Under the pieces are notes generated by a model. The model did no database searches. It was not told the DNA's origin and was given only the letters and a program-made list of their open reading frames with translations. Of a stretch of 64,000 bases of DNA, positions 10,410 through 21,913 are shown piece by piece. The stretch covers positions 1,054,001-1,118,000 of the forward strand of contig NC_089187.1 of assembly GCF_947507565.1 (NCBI RefSeq), in the 5' to 3' direction. Numbering within the stretch: position 1 is the first letter of the stretch; each line of letters starts with the position of its first letter. This stretch comes from Oscarella lobularis (lineage: Eukaryota; Porifera; Homoscleromorpha; Homosclerophorida; Oscarellidae). A program made the translations under genes and the position numbers.

Positions 10410-12789
10410 TCAAAATTCTCCAAAACCCATGGCACCGCAGGCGATGCTAGCGTCGCTTGAGAGAACAAAGCTGTTGTAGTCGTTGTGATTCGTTGGAAGA
10501 GAGATGCGGTTGAAGCATGTGGAAGCGCTCAGCATCGTCGACCCTTCGCCTCCGAAATCCACCTCCAATTTCTTCACAGTTAAAGGCAAATGCTTAGCAC
10601 CCGTCCAAAACTGGAGTAGTTGCCCAATTCCAGCCGTGTCACCTTAGATAAAGATATGAATAAGTCAAATAAGTTCGACAATGAATTAGCAATGTGTCAC
10701 TTAAAGCTCGTTTTTCCAACTCGTGCAAATACTTCAGGAAGAACGTTTTAGCACGCTCGCAAACATTCAAACGTGCTGTAGAAACTTCGTCATCCCACTT
10801 AAGCAACGAAATCAAACTTTGAGCCAAAATGCAATTTCCAGCTCTACAGTGTTACTAGTAACATTTTATATTTGTATGTGTTTTAGTAATTACCTCGGAA
10901 AGAATTTTTGAATATCATCAACACATTTTTCGAGGTAAACCAAAAGATTCTTACCATGCTCATCTTTTACATCTGCCATACCAGACCGAATGTCGTCCAA
11001 CTCGGCTTTTCTCTTTAGGACGGTGTCATGAACCATAGCGGCGTGTGTGGCATATGCGCGATTCTGCATTGTTACTTCTAAGTCGTTAAATCCTGAAGAC
11101 GACAGGAGCTGCAACACGCTATCTGGCGTTGCCTGAGAAATCTCCTGTATCGTTTCAGCTTTCATGATCTAAACAGACAAAACATGCATGACATTGACAG
11201 ATTTTTTGTACGCGACTTTACTGTGTTGACAATGAGTCTAAGTTCCGGGTCGCACAGATCCTCGAACACCAGTTGCTCTGTCGCTTTGTCCACGCTGCCA
11301 GTGATTATGTAAACGATTGCTGCTGGCGAGAGACCAGGTAAAGCCGTGCAGCCGTGAACAAGGCCGTGTGCCATAATGCGTCCAAGCGTACGATACACGC
11401 CACAGGACAAAGCTGTTTTGTCGTGAATTGGCCACTTGTTGTTATCTTGGCCTGCGCAAAGCAATGAACAACGATAGCACGTTTTGTCTAAACATTCTAC
11501 ATGATATATGTCTACCTTCTACAAGATGAACACTGTTTTCGTGGCACAGAATGGCGGAATACAATAAGTCGAAAAATTCCCGTGTAGGGCCACCGTAGTC
11601 TTGCCCCTGCTCGTTTCTAAACTTCACGAACAGTTTGCGACGAAGATCAAGGGAGGGATCTTTGTATGCTCCCAAGGCCTGTGTAAGAACGGGTTCTTCT
11701 CTATTGATAAATATGCGCAGGCGTGGCTCGAGAGAGTTCAGACATCTTGCAGCGTAGTTCGTAAAGGCATTTCCACTAGAAGCCCTTGAAGACGATGAAC
11801 TGCTCCCTTCAGCACTGGACGATTGATATGACGTCTTCATCATCACTGTAGGGCGATGACTCCTTTGATGCCAAGGTGCCAATGAAAAGATTGGCGGCGT
11901 CGTTCACGTTGTTGTCGCAGGCTTCCAAAGACCGTCTTGCATGATCCCGGTTTTCGGGCGTGTCACCAAAAATAGAGACTAATCGGTCCACACCAGCCTG
12001 TTTACTGCGCTGAAGAATGGCAAGGCTCAAAGTTAATGCCTACCTCCAGTGGCGATTCATTGAAAATGGGACTGTTTGCCATACCCCGAGGAGATGAATC
12101 AATAGCCTAAACGAAACGTTTTGATGTGCCACCGAACGAAGATAAGCGCGTTTATCACCAATGATGTAGTAGTTTCCCGTCGTGGAGCAGCTTGAGACAT
12201 ACCCTCTCCACTTTCTTGGAGAGAAGAGTGGCGTTGCTCCTAAATATTTTTCAAAGATGATGCTTGTCTGCATAGTAGGTTGTATGAGAAACTGGTCGTA
12301 CCACACTATGAGTTGGCCTTTCATCTGCTGTTGAATCCGCTGCACAAATGAAAATCATGTAAATGTCTTTAACCATTGTAAGCAAAATTTTTGTTTTACG
12401 GGATGGAAAAGCAAGCATAGCTCTGTTGTAGACGCTTCCTTGGCCAGCGTTATGCTTTACAGCTGATCCCGTCCAGGCGTAATCAGTGCCGACCTGGGCC
12501 GCATGAACGCTTCTTCGAACAACATTAACAAATTCAAATCTATACGCATAAGTGACTGTGCTGGTTCAACCTAGCCAAATTAATAAATTCGTGAAGAGGT
12601 GTACCGTGGAGACGGAATTGATCCCAACTGAGGAAATGCTTCCAGCATCACAGAAGCAACTTCCTCCTCACTCATCGCCGTGCTAAATGTGACCCCGTTC
12701 GCAACACGACCGCTTTCGTAAAAGATCGATCGGTTTTGGGGCAACGAACTTTCGCCGTGTTCAACAAGGAAAACGTCACGAATATACAT
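10410..12789 (-). CDS. G2E3-like HECT E3 ubiquitin ligase, multi-exon
   Basis: Exons on the minus strand, separated by introns of about 50-70 nt, encode from the N-side: an unrecognised conserved segment with FYESGRVANGVTFSTAMSEE and MLEAFPQLGSIPSPR; a second segment with FVNVVRRSVHAAQVGTDY; a UBA-like helical segment (RRSLEACDNNVNDAANLF) followed by an acidic serine stretch; then the HECT domain. Its N-lobe shows VKFRNEQGQDYGGPTREFFD and GRIMAHGLVHGCTALPG; its C-lobe ends LLQFWTGAKHLP ... STCFNRISLPTNHNDYNSF ... SIACGAMGFGEF then TGA. The catalytic Cys codon is at 10515-10517. HECT ligases take ubiquitin from an E2 onto this Cys and pass it to substrates. No lesion was found in the HECT exons I joined. 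The true start is uncertain, since the exon at 12789 may not be the first. The closest named type is the G2/M-phase-specific (G2E3-like) group. Confidence 0.8.
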
Positions 12790-12810
12790 ATATTGATTAT
12801 TGCTCTATAG

Positions 12811-12927
12811 CCTCTTCTGCGCGATGCCTATGAGAAGAATCCGGACATGACCGAAGCAGAAGCGAGAGAAGTCATGGAAAAGTGCATGCGCGTTCTCTAC
12901 TATCGAGATGCAAGGTCGCTCAATCGC
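12811..12927 (+). pseudogene. PSMB4: Orphan exon of proteasome subunit beta-7 (PSMB4)
   Basis: Between an AG acceptor and a GTGAGT donor lies one clean exon reading [20 protein letters not shown] then [18 protein letters not shown], matching the late part of PSMB4 proteasome subunits (20S core beta-7), where [14 protein letters not shown] is typical. No preceding or following PSMB4 exon is present: a HECT gene lies to the left and an HMG20 exon and a MITE to the right. It is thus an isolated fragment, undamaged in itself. Confidence 0.8.
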
Positions 12928-13009
12928 GTGAGTAGTAAATAAATAACACGTGTACTGGCTTCTGATTCTAATATTATGCATGATGTACCGGTTTTCTTTT
13001 CACTTTGAC

Positions 13010-13103
13010 CCCGACAAAAATCCTTGTAGGCGTCGGTCTGCTGATACTCTTTCAGATCTTTTAGATACTGCTCTCGATCTCTTTGCGCTTCGTCGAGATA
13101 TTT
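13010..13103 (-). pseudogene. Orphan exon of an HMG20A/B-like protein
   Basis: A minus-strand exon with AG acceptor and GT donor reads YLDEAQRDREQYLKDLKEYQ then QTDAYKDFC. This matches the end of the HMG box and the start of the coiled coil in HMG20A/B (Y-L-D-E-A-E-K-x-K-x-x-Y-x-x-E-L). HMG20 proteins are DNA-binding subunits of LSD1/CoREST-type complexes. No other exon of this gene is seen on either side. Confidence 0.65.
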
Positions 13104-13180
13104 CTATATAATAATTGGTATTTCAACTATCTATGTACGGTGGGAGGGTCCACGTGGTTAATCGAATTAATTAATTACAA

Positions 13181-13332
13181 ATAAAAAATTATGACGTCAC
13201 ACTATGGTATGCACTCGCGTAAGATAAGCGGTGGGATGCTCTGCATGATGGCAACACGGTGAACACCGGGCCATCATTCTCTAGTTAACCGTACGAGAGT
13301 GCATACCATAGTGTGACGTCATAATTTTTTAT
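13181..13332. mobile_element. 152-bp MITE with 40-bp inverted ends containing CRE sites
   Basis: Arms ATAAAAAATTATGACGTCAC + ACTATGGTATGCACT at 13181 and the complement ending at 13332, with one mismatch over 40 bp. Each arm carries a TGACGTCA. The centre is unique. No clear target duplication could be fixed, so the superfamily is open. Confidence 0.8.
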
Positions 13333-14459
13333 GTTGTCACATTCACGTGGTCCTTACAGCCGTTAGCTACTACAGCTCACTCCTACGTACATACTGTAAA
13401 TACTTGCATGATTGCAATGTTTTCCTAATTAGGCGCTTTTCTGACGTAGTGTATTTGATAATGTGCTCTGTATTCTGTATTTGAGGGGGACCTATGCATG
13501 TGTACGGGTCATATTTCCTGTTACCCGTACACGCGTACATACCCACGCACATACGGCATGAGTGGATACTTTTGATTGTGACGTCAGAGCGTGACAATCA
13601 AAACTGTCGTTTCGGTTTCTCAGGGCATTTATAACACGGAAAATAGCACAGATCAATTGGAAATAAGGGTTTCTAAGCATTTTTTCCGTTTATGAAAGAA
13701 AAAACGCTTTATTCGCGTCGTAAATCGCCTTTTTTGGGGCACCGTTTTGAGTCCTTTGTCGCGCATGCGCTGTACGAAAAAACGGGCTTTTAAGTTACGT
13801 CACAATACAGACATACATACATACATACAGACAGACAGACAGACACTTCCGGCCCTAAGATCACGTTTGAGAGAGCCTCCCTCCGCCGTTATACGGGCTC
13901 CACCCGTACAACTCTGGTGGTCGGCTCCATTACGAATAATGAAAGCTTTATTTTACCTGTTTTTCATCCTGTTTCAAGTTTGCCCATTCGCCTTTCGATC
14001 ACATATCGAAGCGTTTTCTCGTTCGCTCCTTTGAATTTTCGACGTCTCGTCGTCGCCTCTTTCGGTCCGATGTCGCGCATCAGGCGCGGCCAACGCGAAA
14101 CGACGTATTCGGCCGCTTTCTTGCCCGCTTCCATTGCGAGCTTGAATTCGTCGGCCTGCTTGCGCGATCGCGGTGCTAAGGGATCGCTTCGCGACAGGCC
14201 CAGATGCATGCGATGCTCCGTGGGGCCGACGGTCGACCCTCAGCGCGTTGAGCACCGGCGAAGGGGCCTCACCGTCGTTTCTCAAATCGGTAATGTTACT
14301 GACCATTCAAGGCCATTCGGCGAGAAAATAAAAGAGCCATTCTTACTTTAGCGCACTCTAGACGTCGCGACGAATGCGTGTGGACAGGAAAACTTCATCT
14401 TTCCTCTTTCTGAGTATTGCAGTCCAATCTACTTTATTTACTTTACTTTCTCACTTTAG
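13333..14459. other. No recognisable gene; (CATA/CAGA)n microsatellite at 13806-13846
   Basis: Contains a short ACAT then GACA tetranucleotide tract. The minus-strand frames at 13964-14306 are G/C-rich, open and basic, but I recognise no family. Confidence 0.4.
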
Positions 14460-16290
14460 CGGTCCTAGTCAAGACATCCATGGCATCTATGATTGCCGAG
14501 CTCAATGCGAAAATACCCAGCTACATTCGCTGCATCAAGCCGAACGAGAAAAAGCGACCGAACCAGTTTGACGCTAAACTGGTTCTCAATCAAGGTAGGA
14601 GGAGTGCGAAGGATCGTCGAAATGACATTAGCAGCGTTTGCCGTCAGTTCGGTACCTCGGTCTCGTCGAGAACGTTCGTGTTCGCAGAGCGAGTTTCTGC
14701 TATCGCGTGCCGCAGGATAAATTTCTCGAACGGTATAGGGGAAGTGAGAGTTGTACCTTGTTTGACGATTTCTCTCTTTTTTTGCAGATTTAAGCTTATC
14801 TGTCCTCACACGTACCCGGTGTGGTCTGGCACCGTCAAAGAAGGCGTCAGCAAAATTCTTCTGTACATCGGCATTCTCGCTGATGAATATCAGTTTGGAC
14901 GCACGAAGGTTTTCATAAAGAATCCACAGACGGTAAATTAGGAAATAGTATCTATTCCCCCAAGAGAGCCTATTTGCTCCTTTGTAGGTTTTTAGACTGG
15001 AAAGCGCTCGGGACGACAAAATCGCATCAGTTGTTACGAAGTTGCAGCGAGCTTGGCGAGCCTTTGTCATACGAAGTCAGGTGAAGATACCTATCATAGA
15101 GGAGCCCGAGCTATAGTAGGCGTATTAGTCGATTCTATACAGAATCCGTTTTTGTGCTCATTTGAAAACTGTACACTGCATTTAGCGTGGCTCGTACGTG
15201 GAAGAAATACTACAGGTCTTCTCCAAAGTCAAAGATGATCCCCACTTCGGACGGTGCAGAGGAATTCGTTTGGACAAAACCTTCTGACGTCACGTTTTTC
15301 CCAGGAAGTTCAAGTGGCCTCGCGATGTGCCGCGTCAGCTGCTTGGAGCAGACAAAAAATTCACGCCAATTCGTGGGCTGATAAAAAGGTAAACTTCGTA
15401 TGTATGCCGGGGGAACGGGCTTCATAATCTTCGTCTTAGCTGTCGCCCCTTTCCGCTGATCAGCGCGACGCCCTTTGAGTCAAAGTCTACGCTTGGCGAT
15501 GCTATTGCAGCGAATTTCGAGAGAGAGACGTGCAGGCCGATGTCTTACAGAAGCCTCTCGATCTCGCATAGGCGTATCGAGCCATCTACGCGACTCATAT
15601 TTCGGGATACGAGCAGAAGAGTCGAGCGCTGTGCGCTCAATATCACGACAGAAAAATTCGCTTTGCCAGTGAAGTACGAAAGGTGAACAGATCCGGAAAA
15701 TTGGACAAGCAATAAACCCAATATCGATTTTCGGTTTGAAAATTGAATGTCTATTTCTTCTAGACGAGTTTTGCTTCTGGCTGATAAACATCTCTTCAAG
15801 CTCGACACGAAATTCAAAGTGACAGCGAAACGAATTATTGCACACTTCATTCAATCAGCGCGATACATTTGAACAAAGCCCCAGATACGTTCGTCGTTTT
15901 AAAGCTGGATGAGGTAAGACACTGAAGACTTTTTATTAAAGTTTCAATAGGACTTTCTTTTAGCCGGGCAAAGATGTAGTTCTTGATCTCGGCGCTTCGG
16001 CGGAGAATCGGCTGGGCGAATTCGTGTCCCATTTGTTTCTAGCCTGTCGACACAGTGGGAATAATCGCGTCAAGGTAAATGTTTTCGACGGGGCTGTTGA
16101 GTATAATAACAGCCAGAAGGCCGCTGGCGCTCGTCCGAAAGTCCTCACCTTTCGCGGAGAGACAGAAGCGCGAAAGAGTGGGGAAGAGGTTTGTCGATTT
16201 CAACGGCAAACCGTTTTTTTATCCGTCAGGAGGAAACTAAACCCTGATCTTTGCACTTTCGATAGATTGTTTTTTGTTAGCTAGTTATCT
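14460..16290 (+). pseudogene. Class I myosin, 3' half (motor C-terminus, IQ, TH1 tail)
   Basis: Exons 14460-14594, 14648-14732, 14788-14932 and 14988-15080 splice perfectly in frame. They give the end of a myosin motor: [59 protein letters not shown], then an IQ-like LQRAWRAFVIRSQ. Exons at 15186-15253 and 15305-15391 continue with VEEILQVFSKVKDDPHFGR and KFKWPRDVP, as in myosin I necks. The tail-homology-1 part follows (FASEVRKVNRSGKLDKQ, RVLLLADKHLFKLDTKF, LGASAENRLGEFVSHLFLAC). In the tail my readings need frame changes and meet stops (for example after IIAHF near 15850), so the copy is probably dead. The first two thirds of the motor are absent. Class I myosins link actin to membranes. 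Confidence 0.75.
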
Positions 16291-16753
16291 ATATACTTAT
16301 ACACCTCGCCGCGCGGCCTAGATCTACTGCCACCACACGGGTCCTTTAGAACAGAACGAATTCTTTGATTTATTGAGGAGGGCGGGCAAGTTACTACTCC
16401 GTTGCCTGGTGCGACTCCAATGAAGGCTGGAGGCTGGATCAGCTGTAATTTCGGAAATTGAAGACGAAGCAGAAGGCTGTCTGGTTAGTACTACTATCTA
16501 CAGCGTCGTTCCAAGTTCTAGGCGCCCTTTTAGATACTTTTAGACTATTCCCGCTCCTCCGTTACGGTAACTTACCCAGTTTAGATTATTTGAGAGCGGA
16601 AACGCGGATACACTGTCGTATCCGAGTGTAGCGCACGTTTCGCTTGCCCGTTATAGAACCGACGTAGCGCCTTGATTTTTCTGACCAAGCGGACTGCCGT
16701 AACTGCGTATGCGTTCGCTTTTCGCGTCCAAAGAGTGACCGAATATCTTTAGA
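16291..16753. other. Possible exon remnants, otherwise nothing clear
   Basis: A plus-strand open stretch near 16348-16400 reads EFFDLLRRAGKLLLRC and may belong to the spectrin-repeat gene that follows. No motif decides this. Confidence 0.25.
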
Positions 16754-19104
16754 ATAGCGTTTTGAACAAGAATCAGCTCATGCAGGAAGTGTCTAAGCTC
16801 AAGTGCTGGCTTCAGACCATGGAAAAATGGCTTCTGATGCAGCAGAGCGTGAGACAGGAGCGTCTCGCCGCCGGCGATCAACAGGCGCATCCGAAGAGTT
16901 GGAAAAAATGCGGGACGCGATTGGACGAGCTCGAAATGCGTCGATTCAGCATCGAATCGGTTTTGAAGACTGCGCATGCGTTGGCGGACAGTTGCCTGGG
17001 CGACATAGACGATGACGTCTCGTGCTTGTACAGGAGGCCGATTATTTGAGCAAATTTTGCGACACGACGTGCAGAAGCGATGCGAAGAACATCAGAGCGT
17101 TCTTCACGCTGCTGTGACGCAACAATCCGGGCAAGAGAAGGTGAAAAAATCAATGGGATTATTGATATTGATTTTCAAATATGTGTTTTTCGAAGGGAGT
17201 TGTGGCTGTTGGTCTCTCATCGAAAAAGTCGAAGAATCGGACGTCGCGCGACTCAAGTCTCAAATCGAAGCGTATTCGGTAAAGCGCGTAGAACCATTCG
17301 CTTCTTTTCTACGCGAAATTTCGCAAAGGCTATCGCGGAGGAAGTGGAAATGAAGCGATCCAAGTATAAGGCGTTGCATGAGAGCTGCGACGATTTTTTG
17401 AGCCGCTCTGCGGAGCCTGTGAGTCTGGCGAGAGACGTGGCGACGTTGAAGCGAAAGCGGCCAATCAAAGGCAAGTAATAAATAGATCCGTTTGCGTCAA
17501 TCAAACGTCAATCTGTCGATCTGTCAGTGTCAATTAGAGCGTCAATCAATATTAATTATATTTCTCTTATTTCCTCTAGGTTCGCATGAAGGAGTCTCAA
17601 TTGCAAATGACCCTGATGAAATTGACAAGCAGCGCGGCGGCGAGTTCGTCGCAGAACGCCTTCGCTCACGCGTGTCTCGTCGTTTTCTCGTGGCTCGGTC
17701 CCAGGAGGAGCAGCTACGAAAGCCGGTGGATATAAACGCCGACGTGGACGTTCTACACGAGCAGTGCGAAAAATGGAACGTAAAGAACGCCAAGGGGTAA
17801 CAGTATACTCATTTCTCGTCTAGGCGATTCAAAAGGGCGTCGCGTCTCGCCATCCCGATATGGATCACCTGAACGACTTAGGAGAGCAAGCGATTAAAGA
17901 ATTGTCGGGAAGTGGCGGCGAAAATTTAGCCTCAATCGAACGAGACGTCGAACAAGTGAAAAAATCAATTCAAAAATCAACAATTCATCAATATACTGTT
18001 CTCAGATTGACGATCGATGGGAAGCGGCGTGCGGCTTGGCCTCAAAACGCGTCAAATTTCAGACGGAATTGGACGCGTGCTGTCGCGAATTGCGTTCATG
18101 ATCAGGTGAATCGTTTGGCCGACGAGCTGATCGAAACGTCGGGAAATGCGCCGTCTTCGGCGACGTTGCGCGTCAAAATGTTGCGATTGAATAACAGCTG
18201 GTCGGCGGCCGAAGAAAAAGTTCGCGAACTTGAGAACAAAATGACGGAAAAATCGGTAATAGGGACGACAACGATCCGCCAATGGATGATCGCGTTCTCG
18301 TCGAAGAAACTCTCACCGTTCTCCGAGTAACCAAGCCAACGTAAACGTAGAAATTCAAACGATTCGGTGTCTTTAAGGCTCTGCAAGACGACTTGGCTAT
18401 ACACGACGAAGAGCTGCGTAATCTGAACGATACGTCGACGTTTTTGTCGGCGGAGTGGCTGGATTTTCGTCGATCGAGCGCCCATTCGACGTTGGAATCG
18501 CTGAACGAGTCGTATAACGCGCTAAAGGAGGAGGTAGAGGGTAAGCAGCGTCGCTTGAAAGGACACCAGGAACGCGGATAGGCGTGGAGAGCGCCAATGA
18601 GCGGCGTGCTCGTCTTGCTCGCCAATGCGGAGAAGCTGGACGAAGCGTCGGTTCACGAGGGTTGCGAAATGGTCGCGTTGCAGATACAGATGGCGAATTT
18701 GATGGTGATAGGGATAGGAATCCCTTGCCACGTTGTGTTGCACGACTTTTTTTATTTCTGTAGAATTTTGCAGCGGCAAGTTTCGGCGCGCGAAAGCGAT
18801 CTGGCCGAGGTAAATCGTACGGCGAACGAGTATCAGAGACCCCCCAGTTGGAGGGAGTCAATAATCGATGGGAATCGATGAAACGCGTCATAGCAACGCG
18901 AGAGGAGAACGTCTAGAAGGCGATAGCGGTGCAATTCGCGCGTAGAGTGAACGACAGGTGCGCGGAAATCTTTTTCTAGGATCTAGAAGACTTGCACACT
19001 GAACTAAAGAGTTTACAGTTAATTAATTGACCTCTACCTTTAGGTGGACTCTATTTGGAAAAGAGAGCGGCGAATCCTTTGGCTGTGCTGAAGGAGGGCG
19101 GCCC
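16754..19104 (+). pseudogene. Spectrin-repeat protein exons (dystonin/dystrophin-like)
   Basis: A series of plus-strand segments with the heptad pattern and W/L spacing of spectrin repeats: KLKCWLQTMEKWLLMQQSV, LDELEMRRFSIESVLKTAHA, VEMKRSKYKALHESCDDFL, DDRWEAACGLASKRVKFQTE, VNRLADELIETSGNAP, LRLNNSWSAAEEKVRELENK and SAEWLDFRRSSAHSTLESLN. These are helical rods of cytoskeletal cross-linkers such as spectrin, dystrophin or dystonin; which one cannot be told. Short introns with GT/AG ends separate some segments. A stop and a frame change between the DDRWEAAC and VNRLADE segments (about 18107) argue for a pseudogene. The gypsy element at 19105 inserts into its last visible reading (LEKRAANPLAVLKEGG), which continues for some codons after 23546. 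Confidence 0.6.
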
Positions 19105-19269
19105 TGTGGAGTTGGACTATAGTAGTAAGGTCCCTACTGTAGTTAGGTAATGCATAGATGTTACGTCACGCGATAGTACTTAAGGAGAGGGACTTTCCTT
19201 TGAGAGGACTTCCACCTGTAGACCAATAAAGAGGGTACACCCCCAACGGCTACGGAGCGGGACATCACA
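19105..19269 (+). repeat. 5' LTR of gypsy element 1
   Basis: 165 bp, TG...CA ends, contains AATAAA about 45 bp before its end and a TTACGTCA half-CRE-like site; flanked on the left by GGCCC. Confidence 0.95.
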
Positions 19270-19285
19270 TGATGTCAGGAGTACG

Positions 19286-21913
19286 ATGGCGGAATTCCAT
19301 CTAAAGACCCCGAACGAATTCGACTTCAAACGTACGGCATCGTGGCCGGACTGGATCGAGCGGTTTGATCGCTACCGGGAGGCGTCCGGTCTCAGCGCAA
19401 AAGGCGGTCTCCAACAAGTCGCAACGCTCGTCTACACAATGGGAAGCGACGCGGAAAAGATCCTGAAGTCGTTCTCACTCACGGCAGACGAAAAGAAGGA
19501 TTACGACACCGTGAGAGAAAAATTCGACGGACACTTCGTCCAACGAAGGAACGTCATCTACGAAACCTGCGTCTTTCGCATGCGACAGCAGCGCGCGGAC
19601 GAGCCAGCGGAAGAATTTATCACGGCGCTTTACTCTCTATCGGAGTACTGCGGTTTTGGTGATCGGCGGGAAAAAGAGATCATGTATCAACTAATTATCG
19701 GTACGCGCCACGCCCGTCTATTGAAGAAAATGCAGCTCGAGGACGGCATAACGCTGGAAAAAGCGATCCGCTACCTTCGTCAAGAGGAGCTCGTATCCAG
19801 CCAACAAACCGTCGTGCGTAACCAATCCCAGACGTCGCAACCGCCACCCCCTACGGCGAGCCTCGAGCAGGTGGGAACTCCCACCACTCGGCGGCAGACA
19901 CACAAAGGGCAACAAGCTCAACACACGCCGCAGCGAGGGTCAGCGAAACCGCCCACGGGGAAATGCATGCGATGCGGAGACTCCCCTGGTCATCCGCGAG
20001 CAAAATGTCGCTCGTCTGATGCGAAATGCGCCAACTGTGGGAAAATAGGCCACTACGCGAGAGTGTGTCTCACCAAAACGGTCCGCGATCTCAACGCAGT
20101 AACCCCGACGGAGGCGCAAGCAACCGCTTTCCTCGGCGAGTTGGGAGACGACGACGACCAACCGTGGGAAGTCACGCTCGACGTCCAGCGAACGCCAATT
20201 ACCTTCAAATTAGACTCGGGCGCTGACGTCACGGCGATCCCCGAGCTACTATACCAGACGTCGCTGTCAATACCACTGGAATCGACGCCGCTGCATGTCG
20301 AAACGGCCGCAGGAACGAGAATGCGTGTCATCGGAAAATTCGAGACGACCCTGCGCAAGAACGACGCAGAGATACGTCAGCCGATATACGTCATACGCGG
20401 ATTGAAACGCCCCCTTCTCGGACGTCATGCACTCCGCGCGCTCCACCTTCTAAAGCAAATGGCGGAAGCGGAATCAAGCAAAGCTATCGATATTCAAAAA
20501 GAATTCCCAAATCTCTTCACTGGACTAGGAACATTCCCAGGAGAATATACCATCCGGTTGAAGAAAGATGCTACACCTTTCGCGCTTTCAACGCCGCGCC
20601 GCGTAGCAGTGCCGCTGATGGATGCTGTTCGCGCGGAGCTGGATAGTATGGAGGCGGCCGGTGTGATTTTTCGCGTGGATGAACCCACGGACTGGTGCTC
20701 TGGCATGGTGCTAGTGCCCAAATCGGCCGATCGCGTAAGAATTTGCGTAGATCTCGGCAAGCTCAACGAATCCGTCCTACGTGAGAGAGTGATGTTGCCA
20801 TCAGTGGAACACACCCTAGCCCAGTTGACAGGAGCCAAATATTTCTCCACACTGGATGCCAATAGTGGTTTTTGGCAAGTCATTCTTGCAAAAGCCTCAC
20901 GCAAGTTGACTACCTTTATCACGCCTTATGGCCGGTATGCGTACAACCGGTTGCCCTTCGGCATAACATCTGCGCCGGAATACTTTCAGAAGCAAATGAG
21001 CCAAATGCTTGCAGGCCTGCCAGGCGTCGTCTGTATGATGGACGATATACTCATTCACGGCGCAAATAAGGCAGAGCACGATGAAAGGCTGCGAAATGTC
21101 TGCAGTCGTCTGTAGAAAAACGGAGCAACTCTCAATCCGACCAAATGCGTCATCTACGCTACTTCAGTGAAATACCTGGGTCAGATCATCGACTCGGAGG
21201 GAATCCGCAGTGATCCGGACAAAGTTCGAGCAATCACGGACATGCCGACGCCGTTAACGGTCCCTGACGTGCGACGCTTTCTCGGCATGGTCAACCACGT
21301 CGGGAAATTTATTCCTCATCTTTCGTCGCTGACCGAGCCTCTTCGCAGTCTTCTATCGAAGAAAAACGCGTGGCGATGGGACGCGCCACAGCAAACGGCT
21401 TTTCAAAAGATCAAGGATGCCTTGAGTTCGCCGCCGTGTCTGGCTCATTACTCGCCCAACGCCGAGTTGATAGTGTCTGCGGACGCATCATCCGTCGGTC
21501 TTGGAGCTGTCCTCCTGCAGCGAGGAGAAGACGGAAGTTTACGTGCAGTCGCATATGCGTCGTATTCACTGAAGCCAGCCGAACAGCGCTACGCGCAGAT
21601 CGAAAAAGAAGCTTTTGCCACCGCATGGGCTTGTGAGAAGTTCCACGATTACCTTTTCGGACTGCCGCAATTTCACGTCTATACCGACCATAAACCGTTG
21701 GTACCCCTCCTCAGCGTGGAGAAGCGTCTGGATGAGCTTCCTCCACGGGTTCAGCGTTTTCGACTCCGTTTGACCAGATATCGATTCTCTATCTCCCATG
21801 TTCCCGGTCCCCAGATGTTCACGCCGGATACCCTATCACGCGCGCCGTTGCCGAACACCGATCCGGCGGCCGACGAGCTCACGGAAGCCGCCGCAGCATA
21901 CGCCTTAGGGTAA
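19286..21913 (+). pseudogene. Gypsy element 1 gag-PR-RT-RNase H, one in-frame TAG
   Basis: One frame opens at the ATG 19286 (17 nt after the LTR). It encodes gag (TASWPDWIERFDRYREASG), two zinc knuckles (CMRCGDSPGHPRAKC and CANCGKIGHYARVC), protease KLDSGADVTAIPE near 20210, and reverse transcriptase with LPFGITSAPEYFQ and the catalytic box CMMDDILIHG near 21030. A TAG at 21113-21115 interrupts the RT C-terminal part. The same frame continues with KYLGQIIDSEGI and RNase H (SADASSVGLGAVLLQ, DHKPLVPLL), ending at 21913. The rest of pol follows in another frame. The product would assemble particles and copy RNA to DNA. The TAG and the later frameshift probably make this copy non-autonomous, unless one or both are recoded. 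Confidence 0.9.
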
